A stretch of DNA of 64,000 nt from Gemmatimonadales bacterium (GTDB lineage: Bacteria > Krumholzibacteriota > Krumholzibacteriia > LZORAL124-64-63): the NCBI GenBank assembly GCA_019038745.1, contig JAHOYV010000052.1:1-64000 (forward strand), in the 5' to 3' direction. Below are positions 52,063 to 61,328 of this stretch, piece after piece. The stretch's first letter is position 1; every line of letters begins with the position of its first letter. The position numbers were made by a program, and so were the translations under genes. The notes beneath the pieces were generated by a model. That model was not told the origin of the DNA. It worked only from the letters and a program-made list of their open reading frames with translations, and did not search any database.

Positions 52063-53424
52063 TTAATCCTCTTTTAGACCGCCCGGCGTCAATTCCACCA
52101 GGCGGCAACCGGCCATGGCCAGGAACTCACGGTCATGGGATGCAATCAACAGAGCAGTATCAGCGGGCATCCGGGCCATCAGATCCAGCACCTGCCTCTT
52201 GCCGGCCCGATCCAAGGCGGCCGTGGGCTCATCCAAAAGGACCAAGGGGCGATGCGAAAGAATTACAAGGCCCAGGGCCAGCCGACGCTTCTGGCCGGTA
52301 CTCAAATCATGGGGATTTCGATCCAGTAAATCATCCGGCAACCCCAGGTCGGCCAAGAAACACTCCTTGTCCAATGGAGACAACACAGGATCCAGGGAAA
52401 TCTCCTGGGCCACCGTTGATCGTGTGAAGAGGTACTCCGGGAACTGCGGAGCCAGGAGGGCCTGACCGTGATCCAGATTCCGCCTTCCCTGGTCGTAGAG
52501 CCCCCTTCCCGACAAAACCACCTGGCCGGCGTCGGGAGGCCGAACCCCGGCACAGAGACCAAGCAAAGTGCTCTTTCCGCAGCCGTTCGGCCCGGTGATT
52601 CCCAGACGCTCACCGGGACGTAGTACCAGGTCCACCCCAGCGAAACCGTTTCCGGGCCCACTGAACCGGCAATCAATCCCCCGCAGTTCCAGGACGGGAT
52701 CCGGTCCACCGTCGAACCCGGCAGAGGGGGCCGGCGGCGACAAGGACTGCGCCGGCAACGCTCCGTCACCCCTCTCCCCCAGCAGATCCGTAACCAGTGG
52801 ATGATCCAGGTTATCGGCCACGGGCCCGGCCAAGACGGCTTTACCTTCCCGCAGGAGGAGCAGTTCGTCGGCCCGGGCCAGCTCCCTCCGGTCGCAAGTC
52901 GCCGTCACAAGGGTTCGCCCCCGAACCCGCCGCCATGAATCGAGGCGGTCCAGAATCCACCCCGCCTGGGCATCATCCTGCAGAGCCGTGGGTTCATCAC
53001 ACAACAACATGCGCGCAGATCCCGACACGGCAACCGCCAGTGCCAAACGCTGTTTTTGGCCCGCCGAAAGAACGCCCGGCTTGAGCGATCCCAGGCCCGC
53101 CAGGCCAAAGTCGGCCAACTGGGCCTCCACATCCAACCCTGAGCGCCCGAGGGAGATTTCCCCGTTCACCGTCGAGGCAATAATCTGGTCGTCCGGATCC
53201 TGGAAAACTATCGCCGCATCATCTGCCAGTGGTGACTCATCCGAGGCCAGGTATTTCAGAAGGGATGATTTCCCCGAGCCGTTGGTCCCCAGGACCACGA
53301 GCCAGGAACCGGCATGCAATTCCAAGTCGATTCCCGACAGGATAAACCGCTCTCCCATGGGCACCCTTCGCACAAGGGACCAGTCCCTCAGGCTGAGCAG
53401 GATCTCACTCTCCGTCGGCATCAT
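52063..53424 (-). CDS. ABC transporter ATPase with two nucleotide-binding domains (ECF/CbiO-like)
   Basis: 453 aa, two ATPase cassettes in tandem. The first has Walker A LGTNGSGKSSLL, signature LSAGQKQRLALA and Walker B LLCDEPTALQD. The second has GPNGCGKSTLL, LSTGQKRRLALG and VLLDEPTAALD. Sequence and short cassettes resemble EcfA1/EcfA2 of energy-coupling-factor vitamin or metal transporters, normally two proteins. No EcfT or substrate-binding S subunit is within the window. The start overlaps the LysM-TPR gene by 20 bp, so it is cotranscribed with it. Confidence 0.82.
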   Translation of the reverse strand: MMPTESEILLSLRDWSLVRRVPMGERFILSGIDLELHAGSWLVVLGTNGSGKSSLLKYLASDESPLADDAAIVFQDPDDQIIASTVNGEISLGRSGLDVEAQLADFGLAGLGSLKPGVLSAGQKQRLALAVAVSGSARMLLCDEPTALQDDAQAGWILDRLDSWRRVRGRTLVTATCDRRELARADELLLLREGKAVLAGPVADNLDHPLVTDLLGERGDGALPAQSLSPPAPSAGFDGGPDPVLELRGIDCRFSGPGNGFAGVDLVLRPGERLGITGPNGCGKSTLLGLCAGVRPPDAGQVVLSGRGLYDQGRRNLDHGQALLAPQFPEYLFTRSTVAQEISLDPVLSPLDKECFLADLGLPDDLLDRNPHDLSTGQKRRLALGLVILSHRPLVLLDEPTAALDRAGKRQVLDLMARMPADTALLIASHDREFLAMAGCRLVELTPGGLKED

Positions 53425-54199
53425 TCAGCTTCTGCAGGTGTCGCCGGGCGGCCGTCGCCCAACTGGATGTATCGTCAAGATCCAGATAACGCTGCCAAGC
53501 CGCGCGGGCCTGGGCCACATGTCCAGCCTCCTGAAGACTCCTGGCCAGGCTGAAGGCGGCCCGCTGGTGATTTTCCTTCACGGCCAGGGCAAGACGAAAC
53601 TGGTCGACTGCCTCATCGAAGCGGGTCATCAGGAACAGGGCATGGCCGCGAGCGAAAAGAAAATCGGTATCTTCGGGACGCTGGGCAGTCAACTCCTCCA
53701 GCAGGGGCAAGGCTTCGGAATTCCGGCCCCGCTTGACCAGCACCAGGGCCAAATTGTAGCGCGCGGACACGAGCTCCGGCGCCGTATCAATCGCGAACCG
53801 GAACTGTCTCTCCGCCTCACCGAGTTGCTCGCGGGCCAGCAGGTCCACGCCCCGGTTGTAGGGCTCAAGAGCAGCGGCCCGCCGACGGGCAGAATCCCAT
53901 TCCTGCCCGGCAAAATGCAGACGCAGAAACGAACCGGGCAGAATCCGGTCCGGGTCCATCAATCCGTTGGTCAGAGCGATATCCGAAGCACGAGCTGGAT
54001 CTCCGTAGTAGTTATCTGCGATCAATCTCAGCGTCTCTCCCTCGGCAACGCGATGTTCAATGATCAGCGGCCCACTCTCCCTCACCGAAGGCACCGGATA
54101 GTCCAACACCTTCTTGGCGCAACCGGCAGCCGCAAAGCCAACCAGTACCCAGAGCAAACCCCACCGCCCGAAGCGGAATATTCGTTGAATCCTGGTCAC
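53405..54199 (-). CDS. LysM-TPR lipoprotein
   Basis: 264 aa. A signal peptide with lipobox (VGFAAAGC) is followed by a LysM peptidoglycan-binding domain, about residues 48-95 (HRVAEGETLRLIADNYYGD and PGSFLRL), then four or so tetratricopeptides (LGEAERQFRFAIDTAPELVSA, then NSEALPLLEELTAQRPED). It is likely anchored in the outer membrane and wall. The start is GTG 54199, directly abutting the dus stop. The partner proteins are unknown. Confidence 0.82.
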   Translation of the reverse strand: MTRIQRIFRFGRWGLLWVLVGFAAAGCAKKVLDYPVPSVRESGPLIIEHRVAEGETLRLIADNYYGDPARASDIALTNGLMDPDRILPGSFLRLHFAGQEWDSARRRAAALEPYNRGVDLLAREQLGEAERQFRFAIDTAPELVSARYNLALVLVKRGRNSEALPLLEELTAQRPEDTDFLFARGHALFLMTRFDEAVDQFRLALAVKENHQRAAFSLARSLQEAGHVAQARAAWQRYLDLDDTSSWATAARRHLQKLNDADGE

Positions 54200-55255
54200 T
54201 CAATCCACCTCCGCTTGGGAACCTGGTTGTTCCATGGAATTCCGGTCCTCAATCACTTCCCGCGGGTCACCCTGGGCGCCGGCTTCCTCTAGGATCGCAA
54301 TCATTTCCTCGCTCTTTTCCGTAGCGAATAGCCGCCGCCGCAACCCTGCCGCGCCGCGATAACCCCGGAAGCACCGGGTCAGGTGTTTGCGCACGCTGAA
54401 ACAGCCCCTGGGCTCTCCCCGCCAGGCCACTTCGCGTTGTACGTATTCGGCCGCCACTTCGCAAATCTCCGCAAATCCAACCAGACGTCCGGGACGTCCC
54501 TCATCCACCGCCCGCATCGAATCGAATATCCAGGGATTGCCGATGGCGCCACGGCCTATCATCACCGCGTGGCAGCGGGTATGGGCTACCATGGCGCGAT
54601 AGCTATCCCCATCGACAACGTCCCCGTTACCGATGACCGGGATATCCAGTATTTCGACCAAATCGGCGATGTGATCCCAGTTGGCCTGGCCCCGGTACTT
54701 CTGGGCCCGGGTCCGGCCGTGCATCGTCACCCAGGGCACTCCCAGTTCCTGAAGAAGCAGCCCCACTTCCCGGTAGTTCACGGATTCCTCGTCCCATCCG
54801 GCGCGGATCTTGGCCGTCACCGGCTTGTCGCTCTCGACCATCACCGCCCGTACAATCTTCTCCAGCATCGGCAGGTCCGCCAGGAGTGCGCTTCCACCGC
54901 ACCTCTTGACCACCTTCTTGGCGGGGCAACCGAAATTGAGGTCCAGGACATCGTGTCGTTTGCCGCGCAGCATTCTGGCGGCGGCTCCCATGTGAACCGG
55001 GTCCGATCCGAAGATCTGGATCCCCACCAGACCCTCCTCGTCATCGGTATCGACCAGGCGCCAGGTGGCTTCGCCACCGTACATCAAACCGGCCGCGGAA
55101 GCGAACTCGCAGAACCCCATCTGCACTCCGAAGCGGCGGCAAAGATCACGGAACGGACGGTCGGTAACTCCGGACATCGGCGACAGCAGACGGCGCAAGT
55201 CCTTCAGCCACGGCACTCGGGGATCGATACGAACTGGTTTGGGATCAAGCGGCAA
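54200..55255 (-). CDS. dus: tRNA-dihydrouridine synthase
   Basis: 351 aa FMN TIM barrel reducing uridines in tRNA D-loops. LLSPMSGVTDRPFRDLC opens the barrel. LNFGCPAKKVVKRCGGSALL contains the catalytic Cys, and MHGRTRAQKYRG and IGNGDVVDGDSY hold the FMN. This matches the DusB-type bacterial synthases, although the 5' SPMSG motif is slightly different. It is first in the run dus - LysM/TPR - ABC ATPase. Confidence 0.94.
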   Translation of the reverse strand: MPLDPKPVRIDPRVPWLKDLRRLLSPMSGVTDRPFRDLCRRFGVQMGFCEFASAAGLMYGGEATWRLVDTDDEEGLVGIQIFGSDPVHMGAAARMLRGKRHDVLDLNFGCPAKKVVKRCGGSALLADLPMLEKIVRAVMVESDKPVTAKIRAGWDEESVNYREVGLLLQELGVPWVTMHGRTRAQKYRGQANWDHIADLVEILDIPVIGNGDVVDGDSYRAMVAHTRCHAVMIGRGAIGNPWIFDSMRAVDEGRPGRLVGFAEICEVAAEYVQREVAWRGEPRGCFSVRKHLTRCFRGYRGAAGLRRRLFATEKSEEMIAILEEAGAQGDPREVIEDRNSMEQPGSQAEVD

Positions 55256-55429
55256 GTGCAGCCTCCGGCTGGCAGTGGTAGACGAAAAGCGCTGGATCCT
55301 GAATAATACAATGTCCGCTTGATGAATGCCATCAGCTCAAGGCGCGGTCATGGTGCTTCCTTACCTGTTGAACCGTTTTGTGAAAGTGACCGGCGGCCTG
55401 AAATTGGTCGTCCAGAGAGGAAACAAGCC

Positions 55430-56233
55430 ATGTTGGAAGTCAAAGCGGCCACCATCCAAACAAGTCCCGTCTTCGGCGCAATCCAGGAAAACCTGCACAC
55501 CGCCCTGGACCTCATCCCCAAGAATTGCGATTTGGTCGTCCTGCCCGAGCTTTTTGCCACCGGATACCAGTTCATCTCCCGCCAAGAGGCCCTTGCCGTG
55601 GCCGAGGATGTCACCTGCCGAAAAGGTGACAACCCCATCTGCGACCGTCTGGACTCCTTGGCAGCCGAGCGAAACATGACAATTGTGGCTGGGCTGGCGG
55701 AACGGTCGGGAGACTCACTTTTCAACAGCTCCGTCCTCTTCCACCCGGACGGTTCCCACGGGGTCTACCGCAAGGTCCACCTATTCCTGGATGAGAAATT
55801 AATCTTTGATCCTGGCGATCTGGGTTTTCCCGTATTCAAGGCCTGCGGCACTACCCTGGGCATGATGGTGTGCTTCGACTGGATCTTCCCCGAAGCCGCC
55901 CGAAGCCTCGCCCTGTCCGGAGCAGAGATCCTGTGCCATCCCTCCAACCTCCTGTTGCCCTGGTGTCCGGCGGCAATGATCACGCGCAGCCAGGAGAACC
56001 GGGTATTCTCGCTTACCAGCAATCGTATCGGCCGCGAGGACAGAACCGGAGCTCCGGCGGAGTTCATCGGCATGAGCCAGATCGTATCGCCCCAGGGAGA
56101 GTTGTTGTCGCGGCTGGGCAGTGATGGGGAAGGCGCGGCCGAAGCCACTCTGAGAATCGTCGAGCAAGACAAGATGCTGACGCCCAGCAACGATTTATGG
56201 GATGACCGACGACCGGATCAGTACCGTCTCTGA
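55430..56233 (+). CDS. Carbon-nitrogen hydrolase (nitrilase superfamily amidase)
   Basis: 267 aa. The Glu-Lys-Cys triad is visible: Glu in LPELFATGYQF, Lys in YRKVHLFLDE, Cys in MMVCFDWIFPE. The nitrilase superfamily hydrolyses amides or nitriles; this one resembles omega-amidase or N-carbamoyl-type members, with the substrate unassigned. ATG 55430 is taken because the nitrilase fold begins there and AGAGGA lies upstream; the 37 codons before it have no similarity. It is convergent with glgC, 15 bp apart. Confidence 0.9.
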   Translation: MLEVKAATIQTSPVFGAIQENLHTALDLIPKNCDLVVLPELFATGYQFISRQEALAVAEDVTCRKGDNPICDRLDSLAAERNMTIVAGLAERSGDSLFNSSVLFHPDGSHGVYRKVHLFLDEKLIFDPGDLGFPVFKACGTTLGMMVCFDWIFPEAARSLALSGAEILCHPSNLLLPWCPAAMITRSQENRVFSLTSNRIGREDRTGAPAEFIGMSQIVSPQGELLSRLGSDGEGAAEATLRIVEQDKMLTPSNDLWDDRRPDQYRL

Positions 56234-56248
56234 CCTAAAGGGCAGGAC

Positions 56249-57496
56249 CTAATAGGTAGGACCTAAATCCATATCCTTGGGCACCACCACTACGCCGCTC
56301 GGAGAAACCTTGAAAAGGTTGCGGTCCTTTTCCTCATCGAACCCGATTTTCATTCCCTCGGGGATGGTGACATTCTTGTCGATTATACAGCGCTGAAGCT
56401 CGGCATACCGCCCGATGTTCACGTTGTCCATGATGATGCTGTCTGTAACCCGGCTGTAGGAATTGACCCTCACTCTCCGGCCGAGAATGGACCGTTCCAC
56501 ATGTCCCCCGGAGATGATGCTGCCTCCGCCGACGATACTGTCTTCAAGAATACCGGGCAACGTTCCGTCCTTTGTAAATCCGTGCACGGATTTACAGGGA
56601 GGCACGGGTGGCTGCCAGGCCCGGAAAAGCCAGTTCTCGTCGTACATGTCGAATTTTGGCCGACGACTGACCAGATCCATGGTTGCGTCGTAATAACTGT
56701 CCAGGGTCCCGATATCCCTCCAGTATGAAGGCTCGTTCGTATCCTGATCCCGGAAAGGGTAGGCGTAGACTTGGCCTTCCTTGACCAGGGACGGAATAAT
56801 GTTACGGCCGAAATCGTGATTGGAATTCGCCTCGCGCGCATCCTGGCTCAATTCCCGCACCAGGCTATCGGTATTGAAGAGATACACGCCCATATTGACC
56901 AGACAGTGCTCCGGATCCCCTGGAATGGTGCGCGGATCAGCCGGCTTTTCCTCGAATCCGATCACCTTCCACTGGTCGTTCACTTCCAGGATCCCGAATT
57001 CATGGGCACCGGCCTTGGGCACCACGGCGGCGCAGAGGGACAACTGGCCTCCCTGGTCATGATGAAAACGGATCAGGTTGGTGTAATCCATCTTGTAGAT
57101 GTGATCGCCCGAAAGAAGGAGTACGTGTTCGGGCCGCCGATTCTCCAGGAGATAGATATTCTGGTAAACAGCGTCCGCAGTCCCCTCGTACCACTTCTGT
57201 CCCACCCGTTGCTGAGGAGGAATCCGGTAGAGAAATTCGCCGCCTTCATAGCTGAATATGTTCCAACCCCGCTGAAGGTGCTTGTCCAGGGAGTAGGATT
57301 TGTATTGGGTCAGAACATAGATCTGACGCAGGCCGCTGTTGATGCAGTTGGAAAGCGTGAAATCAATAATCCGGTAGGCGCTCCCGAAGGGAACCGAAGG
57401 TTTGGAGCGATCCCTGGTAAGCGGATATAAGCGTTCGCCCTGGCCTCCGGCCAGGATCATGGTCATCGTATTGCGGACCTGCTGCAAGGTGTTCAA
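56249..57496 (-). CDS. glgC: Glucose-1-phosphate adenylyltransferase
   Basis: 415 aa ADP-glucose pyrophosphorylase. MILAGGQGERLYPLTRDRSKPSVPFG is the nucleotide-binding start, KWYEGTADAVYQN the catalytic loop, LLSGDHIYKMDY the metal-binding Asp region, and IGFEEKPADP the glucose-1-phosphate site. A left-handed beta-helix follows at the C-terminus. It makes ADP-glucose for GlgA, encoded in the same run. A perfect 24-bp palindrome lies inside the gene at 56573-56596. The response regulator gene precedes it by 53 bp. Confidence 0.96.
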   Translation of the reverse strand: MNTLQQVRNTMTMILAGGQGERLYPLTRDRSKPSVPFGSAYRIIDFTLSNCINSGLRQIYVLTQYKSYSLDKHLQRGWNIFSYEGGEFLYRIPPQQRVGQKWYEGTADAVYQNIYLLENRRPEHVLLLSGDHIYKMDYTNLIRFHHDQGGQLSLCAAVVPKAGAHEFGILEVNDQWKVIGFEEKPADPRTIPGDPEHCLVNMGVYLFNTDSLVRELSQDAREANSNHDFGRNIIPSLVKEGQVYAYPFRDQDTNEPSYWRDIGTLDSYYDATMDLVSRRPKFDMYDENWLFRAWQPPVPPCKSVHGFTKDGTLPGILEDSIVGGGSIISGGHVERSILGRRVRVNSYSRVTDSIIMDNVNIGRYAELQRCIIDKNVTIPEGMKIGFDEEKDRNLFKVSPSGVVVVPKDMDLGPTY

Positions 57497-57549
57497 CAGT
57501 CACTCTCCCGGTTCAGGACGAGGAAGGAACCGCGCCCTGAAACCGGAAA

Positions 57550-57921
57550 TCAGCTGCTGGTCGCCATCCGGTCCTTCAGAAGACCTTCGACGGTTGTCAC
57601 CAGCTCAGTGACGTCCGATGACTTGGTCACGTACGCATCCGCCGCCCAGGTCAGGTAATTATCCCGGTAGCTGGAAAATGCAGTGTTCAAAACCACGGGG
57701 ATGTTGTTATCACGCTCAATGATGTGTTGCAAGGCTTCAATTCCGTCCATTCCCGCCATCCTGATATCCAGAATAACAAGATCCGGCTTCATGGTCTCGA
57801 CAAATTCAAGTCCCTGGTCGGCATTGCTGGCGGTCATCGTTTCAAAGCCGGCGCGTCGCAATTCGGTTTCGTAAAGCAATCTCAGATGCGGTTCGTCGTC
57901 GACGATCAGTATTTTACTCAC
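57550..57921 (-). CDS. Stand-alone response regulator receiver
   Basis: 123 aa, receiver domain only. The acidic pocket DDE (8-10), phospho-acceptor Asp52 in LVILDIRMAG, switch Thr77 in VVLNTAFS and Lys97 in AYVTKSSD are all present. With no output domain it probably works through protein contacts, like CheY or Spo0F. It lies 104 bp downstream of a histidine kinase gene and just ahead of glgC, so it is likely this kinase's partner, perhaps acting on glycogen metabolism (inference). Confidence 0.93.
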   Translation of the reverse strand: MSKILIVDDEPHLRLLYETELRRAGFETMTASNADQGLEFVETMKPDLVILDIRMAGMDGIEALQHIIERDNNIPVVLNTAFSSYRDNYLTWAADAYVTKSSDVTELVTTVEGLLKDRMATSS

Positions 57922-58025
57922 TTGTCGCCTCCTTGTGGGTTCGCCTCAGTACGGTTCGTTGCACGTCTCCGAAGCAATCCTTGGCCCAGAATATCCATAT
58001 TTTCGAGGGCCCGCAACCTTTCTCC

Positions 58026-59822
58026 CTATTCTCCGTCCTCCCGCTTTGGTAACGGTAGAATAAAAAAGAAATTCGCTCCGCCGGAGTCCCTGTTCCTGGC
58101 TCCCGGCACACCCCCATGGGCCTTGATTATTTGAGCACTAATGGTAAGTCCCAGACCACTGCCCGTGGCTTTCGTGGAGAAAAACGGTGAAAAAAGTTTG
58201 TCAGCCACATCCTCAGCAAATCCCGGGCCGTTGTCCAGAACCTCGACCTTGACACCTCCCTCCAGTTGGCTTGTGCGCACCTCAATCCCGCCCCCCGGAA
58301 GGAGCATTTGCATGGCGTTGACCAGAAAGTTCTGCAGAACCTGCTGAATCTCACCCGGATTACAGCTTACTTCAACAGATCCAGCTTGCAAGCAATAGTT
58401 TAAGCTCAATCCTTTTTGATCCAGTTCCCCCTGGAATCGTCCCATCGTCCCGGCTACCAGCTCATCCAATACCAGCATCTTCCGAGTCTGTTTGCGGGGC
58501 CGAATGAAGTCCAGCAGATCGTGGATGATCCCTTCCATTCGGCTCACCTCTTCGGTGATTATGCGGGCGTATTCGCGATTCGGATCCTCGGTGTTCAAAC
58601 TGCGCATCAGGGTGCGTGCAAATCCGCCGATGGCCACCAGTGGGTTTCGCAGTTCATGGGCCACGATGGCCGAAGTCTCGCCCATCACACTCAACCGCTC
58701 CATTCGCATCAGGCTTTCCTGATCTTCCTTTTGTTTCTGGTGGGCCTTGCCCAGGTCCTGAAGCCGCTGCTCCAGCTCGTGGTACAAGCGACTGTTCTCA
58801 ATGGCAGCTGCGCTCTGATTGGCAAAGATCAGCAGGAATTCCAGATCAAGATCCGTAATAGGCGTCCGGCTGATGGCATTGTCGGCCACGATCACCCCGA
58901 GCGGACCCTGCCGCGTGACCAGAGGCGCCACGGCGAACTCGGAACATCCCAGCCAGAAACGAAGGGTTTCGGCCCCGGGCCAGGTCATTTCAGCAGTGAG
59001 CCGTTTGGTCCCGCGTTCGTGCATAACCTGGACCAGCAGATTATTCTCGTCACTCAGCGGAACAGTCATGTGACGTACGATCTCGTTGACCGCTACATCG
59101 GTCTGCTTGATGGAGCGATCATAGCAAGTCATCATCTGCAGCAGATCGCCGGGCTGTTCGGCCAGATCCATCCAGATCCGAGAAGCCTCGTCGGCGTTGC
59201 TCGGACCAATGGCGATCTCCCCCTGCAGGATTTCCTGCTTGTGATCGATCAGGAGCAGGAAGGCCCGGTTGAAGCGCAACCCCTGACCGGCCGTCATGCA
59301 GATCAGTACAGCCTGTAGGATCTGGTCCAAAGTCAGATCTGCCCCATGCAGGGCATCGCTGACCTGGTTCAGCAATGAGAGCTTGGCCAGACGGGCCGCC
59401 CTCAATTCGTCTTCGTGTTCCCGCAGGCGAGTATCGGTCATCATGACCATCCAGTGGGACTGATCCTCCTGGTCCTCCTGGTCCTCCCCTCCCAACGAAA
59501 TAGACCGCGTGGAAAATGAGAAGCACTGGGCCTCGACGGGAATCAGTTCACCCTGGGAATTCCGGATTTCCAGGTTGTGGACCACTCCGGATTCGCAACT
59601 GTCCGGTTTCCATAAATCATTCCGGCCCGGCGCCGAGACCATGAAGGCCTCAAGTTGCCGCCCTACCATTTCCGCCCGAGCCATACCGAACAGAACACCA
59701 GCCCCATCACTGGCCAGAAGGATCCTCCCACCCGGGCCCACAACCAAAATGGCGGAAGGATTCTCTTCCACTCCTTGGGACACGATTTCGGACCTGCGCA
59801 GCAAATATTCCTGTTGGTCCAA
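58026..59822 (-). CDS. Soluble PAS-GAF sensor histidine kinase
   Basis: 598 aa with no transmembrane helix, so a cytoplasmic sensor. A PAS domain lies at about 20-130, a GAF domain at about 155-345 and a coiled coil at about 345-375. HisKA has the phospho-accepting His389 in IVAHELRNPLVAIGG. HATPase follows, with LQNFLVNAM (N box), VLDNGPGF (G1) and SGLGLTISAQI (G2). It is complete for autophosphorylation. It is encoded between glgA and the receiver gene, forming a two-component pair within a glycogen-synthesis run. Confidence 0.93.
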   Translation of the reverse strand: MDQQEYLLRRSEIVSQGVEENPSAILVVGPGGRILLASDGAGVLFGMARAEMVGRQLEAFMVSAPGRNDLWKPDSCESGVVHNLEIRNSQGELIPVEAQCFSFSTRSISLGGEDQEDQEDQSHWMVMMTDTRLREHEDELRAARLAKLSLLNQVSDALHGADLTLDQILQAVLICMTAGQGLRFNRAFLLLIDHKQEILQGEIAIGPSNADEASRIWMDLAEQPGDLLQMMTCYDRSIKQTDVAVNEIVRHMTVPLSDENNLLVQVMHERGTKRLTAEMTWPGAETLRFWLGCSEFAVAPLVTRQGPLGVIVADNAISRTPITDLDLEFLLIFANQSAAAIENSRLYHELEQRLQDLGKAHQKQKEDQESLMRMERLSVMGETSAIVAHELRNPLVAIGGFARTLMRSLNTEDPNREYARIITEEVSRMEGIIHDLLDFIRPRKQTRKMLVLDELVAGTMGRFQGELDQKGLSLNYCLQAGSVEVSCNPGEIQQVLQNFLVNAMQMLLPGGGIEVRTSQLEGGVKVEVLDNGPGFAEDVADKLFSPFFSTKATGSGLGLTISAQIIKAHGGVPGARNRDSGGANFFFILPLPKREDGE

Positions 59823-59863
59823 GACCCCTCGCTTTCTCCGAATAACGGCTCTGGTTCAGGGGT

Positions 59864-61327
59864 TTAGTCTCCTTCCAGAACCCGCCGGTACATCTCTTCA
59901 TAACCGGTAGCGGCCATCTCCCAGCTGAAATCGGCGGCCATTCCCTTGTCCTGCAGCTTCCGCCAGGCTTCCCGGTCCGCCCAAAGATTCTCAACCCTGC
60001 GCATTACGCCCATCAGATCGGACGGCCTGGGATCATCGAATACGAAACCGTTGCCGCCTGGTTCCACGACGTCCAACACCGTATCAGCCAAACCTCCGGT
60101 CTTCCTGACCACCGGCACCGTGCCGTACTTCAAGGCATACATTTGGGAAAGCCCGCAGGGCTCAAAGAGGCTGGGCATCAGGAAAACATCGCTGCCGGCG
60201 TAGATCAAGTGGGCAAGTTTCTCGGAAAATTCCCCGGTGAAGGAGATCTGGTTGGGGTGCTTTTTCGCCATTTTCGCCAAAGCCTTATGCAGTTTCGGTT
60301 CCCCGGTCCCCAGAAAAGCGAAAGCGAACCCGTCTGCGGCCAAACGTTCCAGCAAGGACAAAAGGAGATTCAGTCCCTTCTGATGAGCAAGGCGGCCCAC
60401 GAAACCGCACAAAGGCTTGTCCTTCGCCGCGGAAAGCCCAAGCATCTTCAACAATTTCCGGCGGCACACCAATTTGCCGTCCAGGTTGCCCGGCCCAAAC
60501 CTGGCCGGCAGGATGTCGTCCCTCGCCGGATCCCAGGTTTCGTAATCGCCTCCATTGAGAATCCCTAGGTAATCGTCTCCCCGGCTGGCCAGAACACCCT
60601 CCAAACCCACCCCGAACTTCTTGTCGACCAGGGTTTCCTCCGCGTAGGTCGGACTCACTGTGTTGACCATGTCGGCGGACAGGATTCCGGCCTTCATGAG
60701 ATTCAACTGGCCGTGGAATTCCAGTAATCCGGGAAAAGCAGCCATTGAACGCGGCATTCCCAGGGTCTCGATGGACTTAAGCGGATGAATTTCCTGATGA
60801 GCCAGGTTGTGAATGGTCAGAATGGAGGCCGCGGGTCCCGGCAGGTCCCGGCCGGTATACCAATGGCGACGAAACAGGATGGCAGGAGCAGCTTCCGCGT
60901 CGTGGCAGTGCAGAATGTCGACCGGCCAGCCCAGCAGGGAGGGTAACATAAGGGCAGCCTGGGCGTGCAGGACGGACCTATCCAAGGCATCGGAAAATGC
61001 AGAGCCCTTCCCGTCAAGATAGATGCCCTGCCGGCCAAAGAGCTCCTCGCACTCCACCAGATATATCTTCACCGCCGATGAGGAGGACCCGCGCACGTGG
61101 AAACGAAAATCGTGCACTTGTTGGCCGACCCGAGTTTGTAAAACAGGCAGTTTTTTCAGGGGGCGGATCTTATCTTGAGTACGGGAAAGATCCCCGTACA
61201 AAGGCAACACGACCCGCACATCGTGGCCCCGGGCAGCCAGGGCCCGGGACAACGAGGCCGTGACATCGGCCAACCCGCCGACCTTGGCAAAGGGCGACAT
61301 CTCACCACTGACCATCATGATCCGCAA
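59864..61327 (-). CDS. glgA: Glycogen synthase (ADP-glucose type)
   Basis: 487 aa GT5 enzyme adding glucose from ADP-glucose to glycogen. The signature SPFAKVGGLADV near the N-terminus binds ADP-glucose. ILTIHNLAHQ, GFVGRLAHQKGLNLL and the C-terminal EPCGLSQMYALKYGTVPVV are clear. TTG 61327 is proposed as start because it gives the canonical MRIMMVSGEMSPFAK-type start with GGAGG a few bases upstream. It begins 1 bp after the galT stop. An open frame further upstream is only galT in another frame. Confidence 0.93.
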   Translation of the reverse strand: MRIMMVSGEMSPFAKVGGLADVTASLSRALAARGHDVRVVLPLYGDLSRTQDKIRPLKKLPVLQTRVGQQVHDFRFHVRGSSSSAVKIYLVECEELFGRQGIYLDGKGSAFSDALDRSVLHAQAALMLPSLLGWPVDILHCHDAEAAPAILFRRHWYTGRDLPGPAASILTIHNLAHQEIHPLKSIETLGMPRSMAAFPGLLEFHGQLNLMKAGILSADMVNTVSPTYAEETLVDKKFGVGLEGVLASRGDDYLGILNGGDYETWDPARDDILPARFGPGNLDGKLVCRRKLLKMLGLSAAKDKPLCGFVGRLAHQKGLNLLLSLLERLAADGFAFAFLGTGEPKLHKALAKMAKKHPNQISFTGEFSEKLAHLIYAGSDVFLMPSLFEPCGLSQMYALKYGTVPVVRKTGGLADTVLDVVEPGGNGFVFDDPRPSDLMGVMRRVENLWADREAWRKLQDKGMAADFSWEMAATGYEEMYRRVLEGD

Positions 61328-61328
61328 A

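Noticed and set aside
52988-54292. 434-residue plus-strand open frame opposite the ABC ATPase and LysM-TPR genes
   Set aside because: It crosses two genes with clear motifs on the other strand, and its translation is low-complexity Pro/Arg/Ser.
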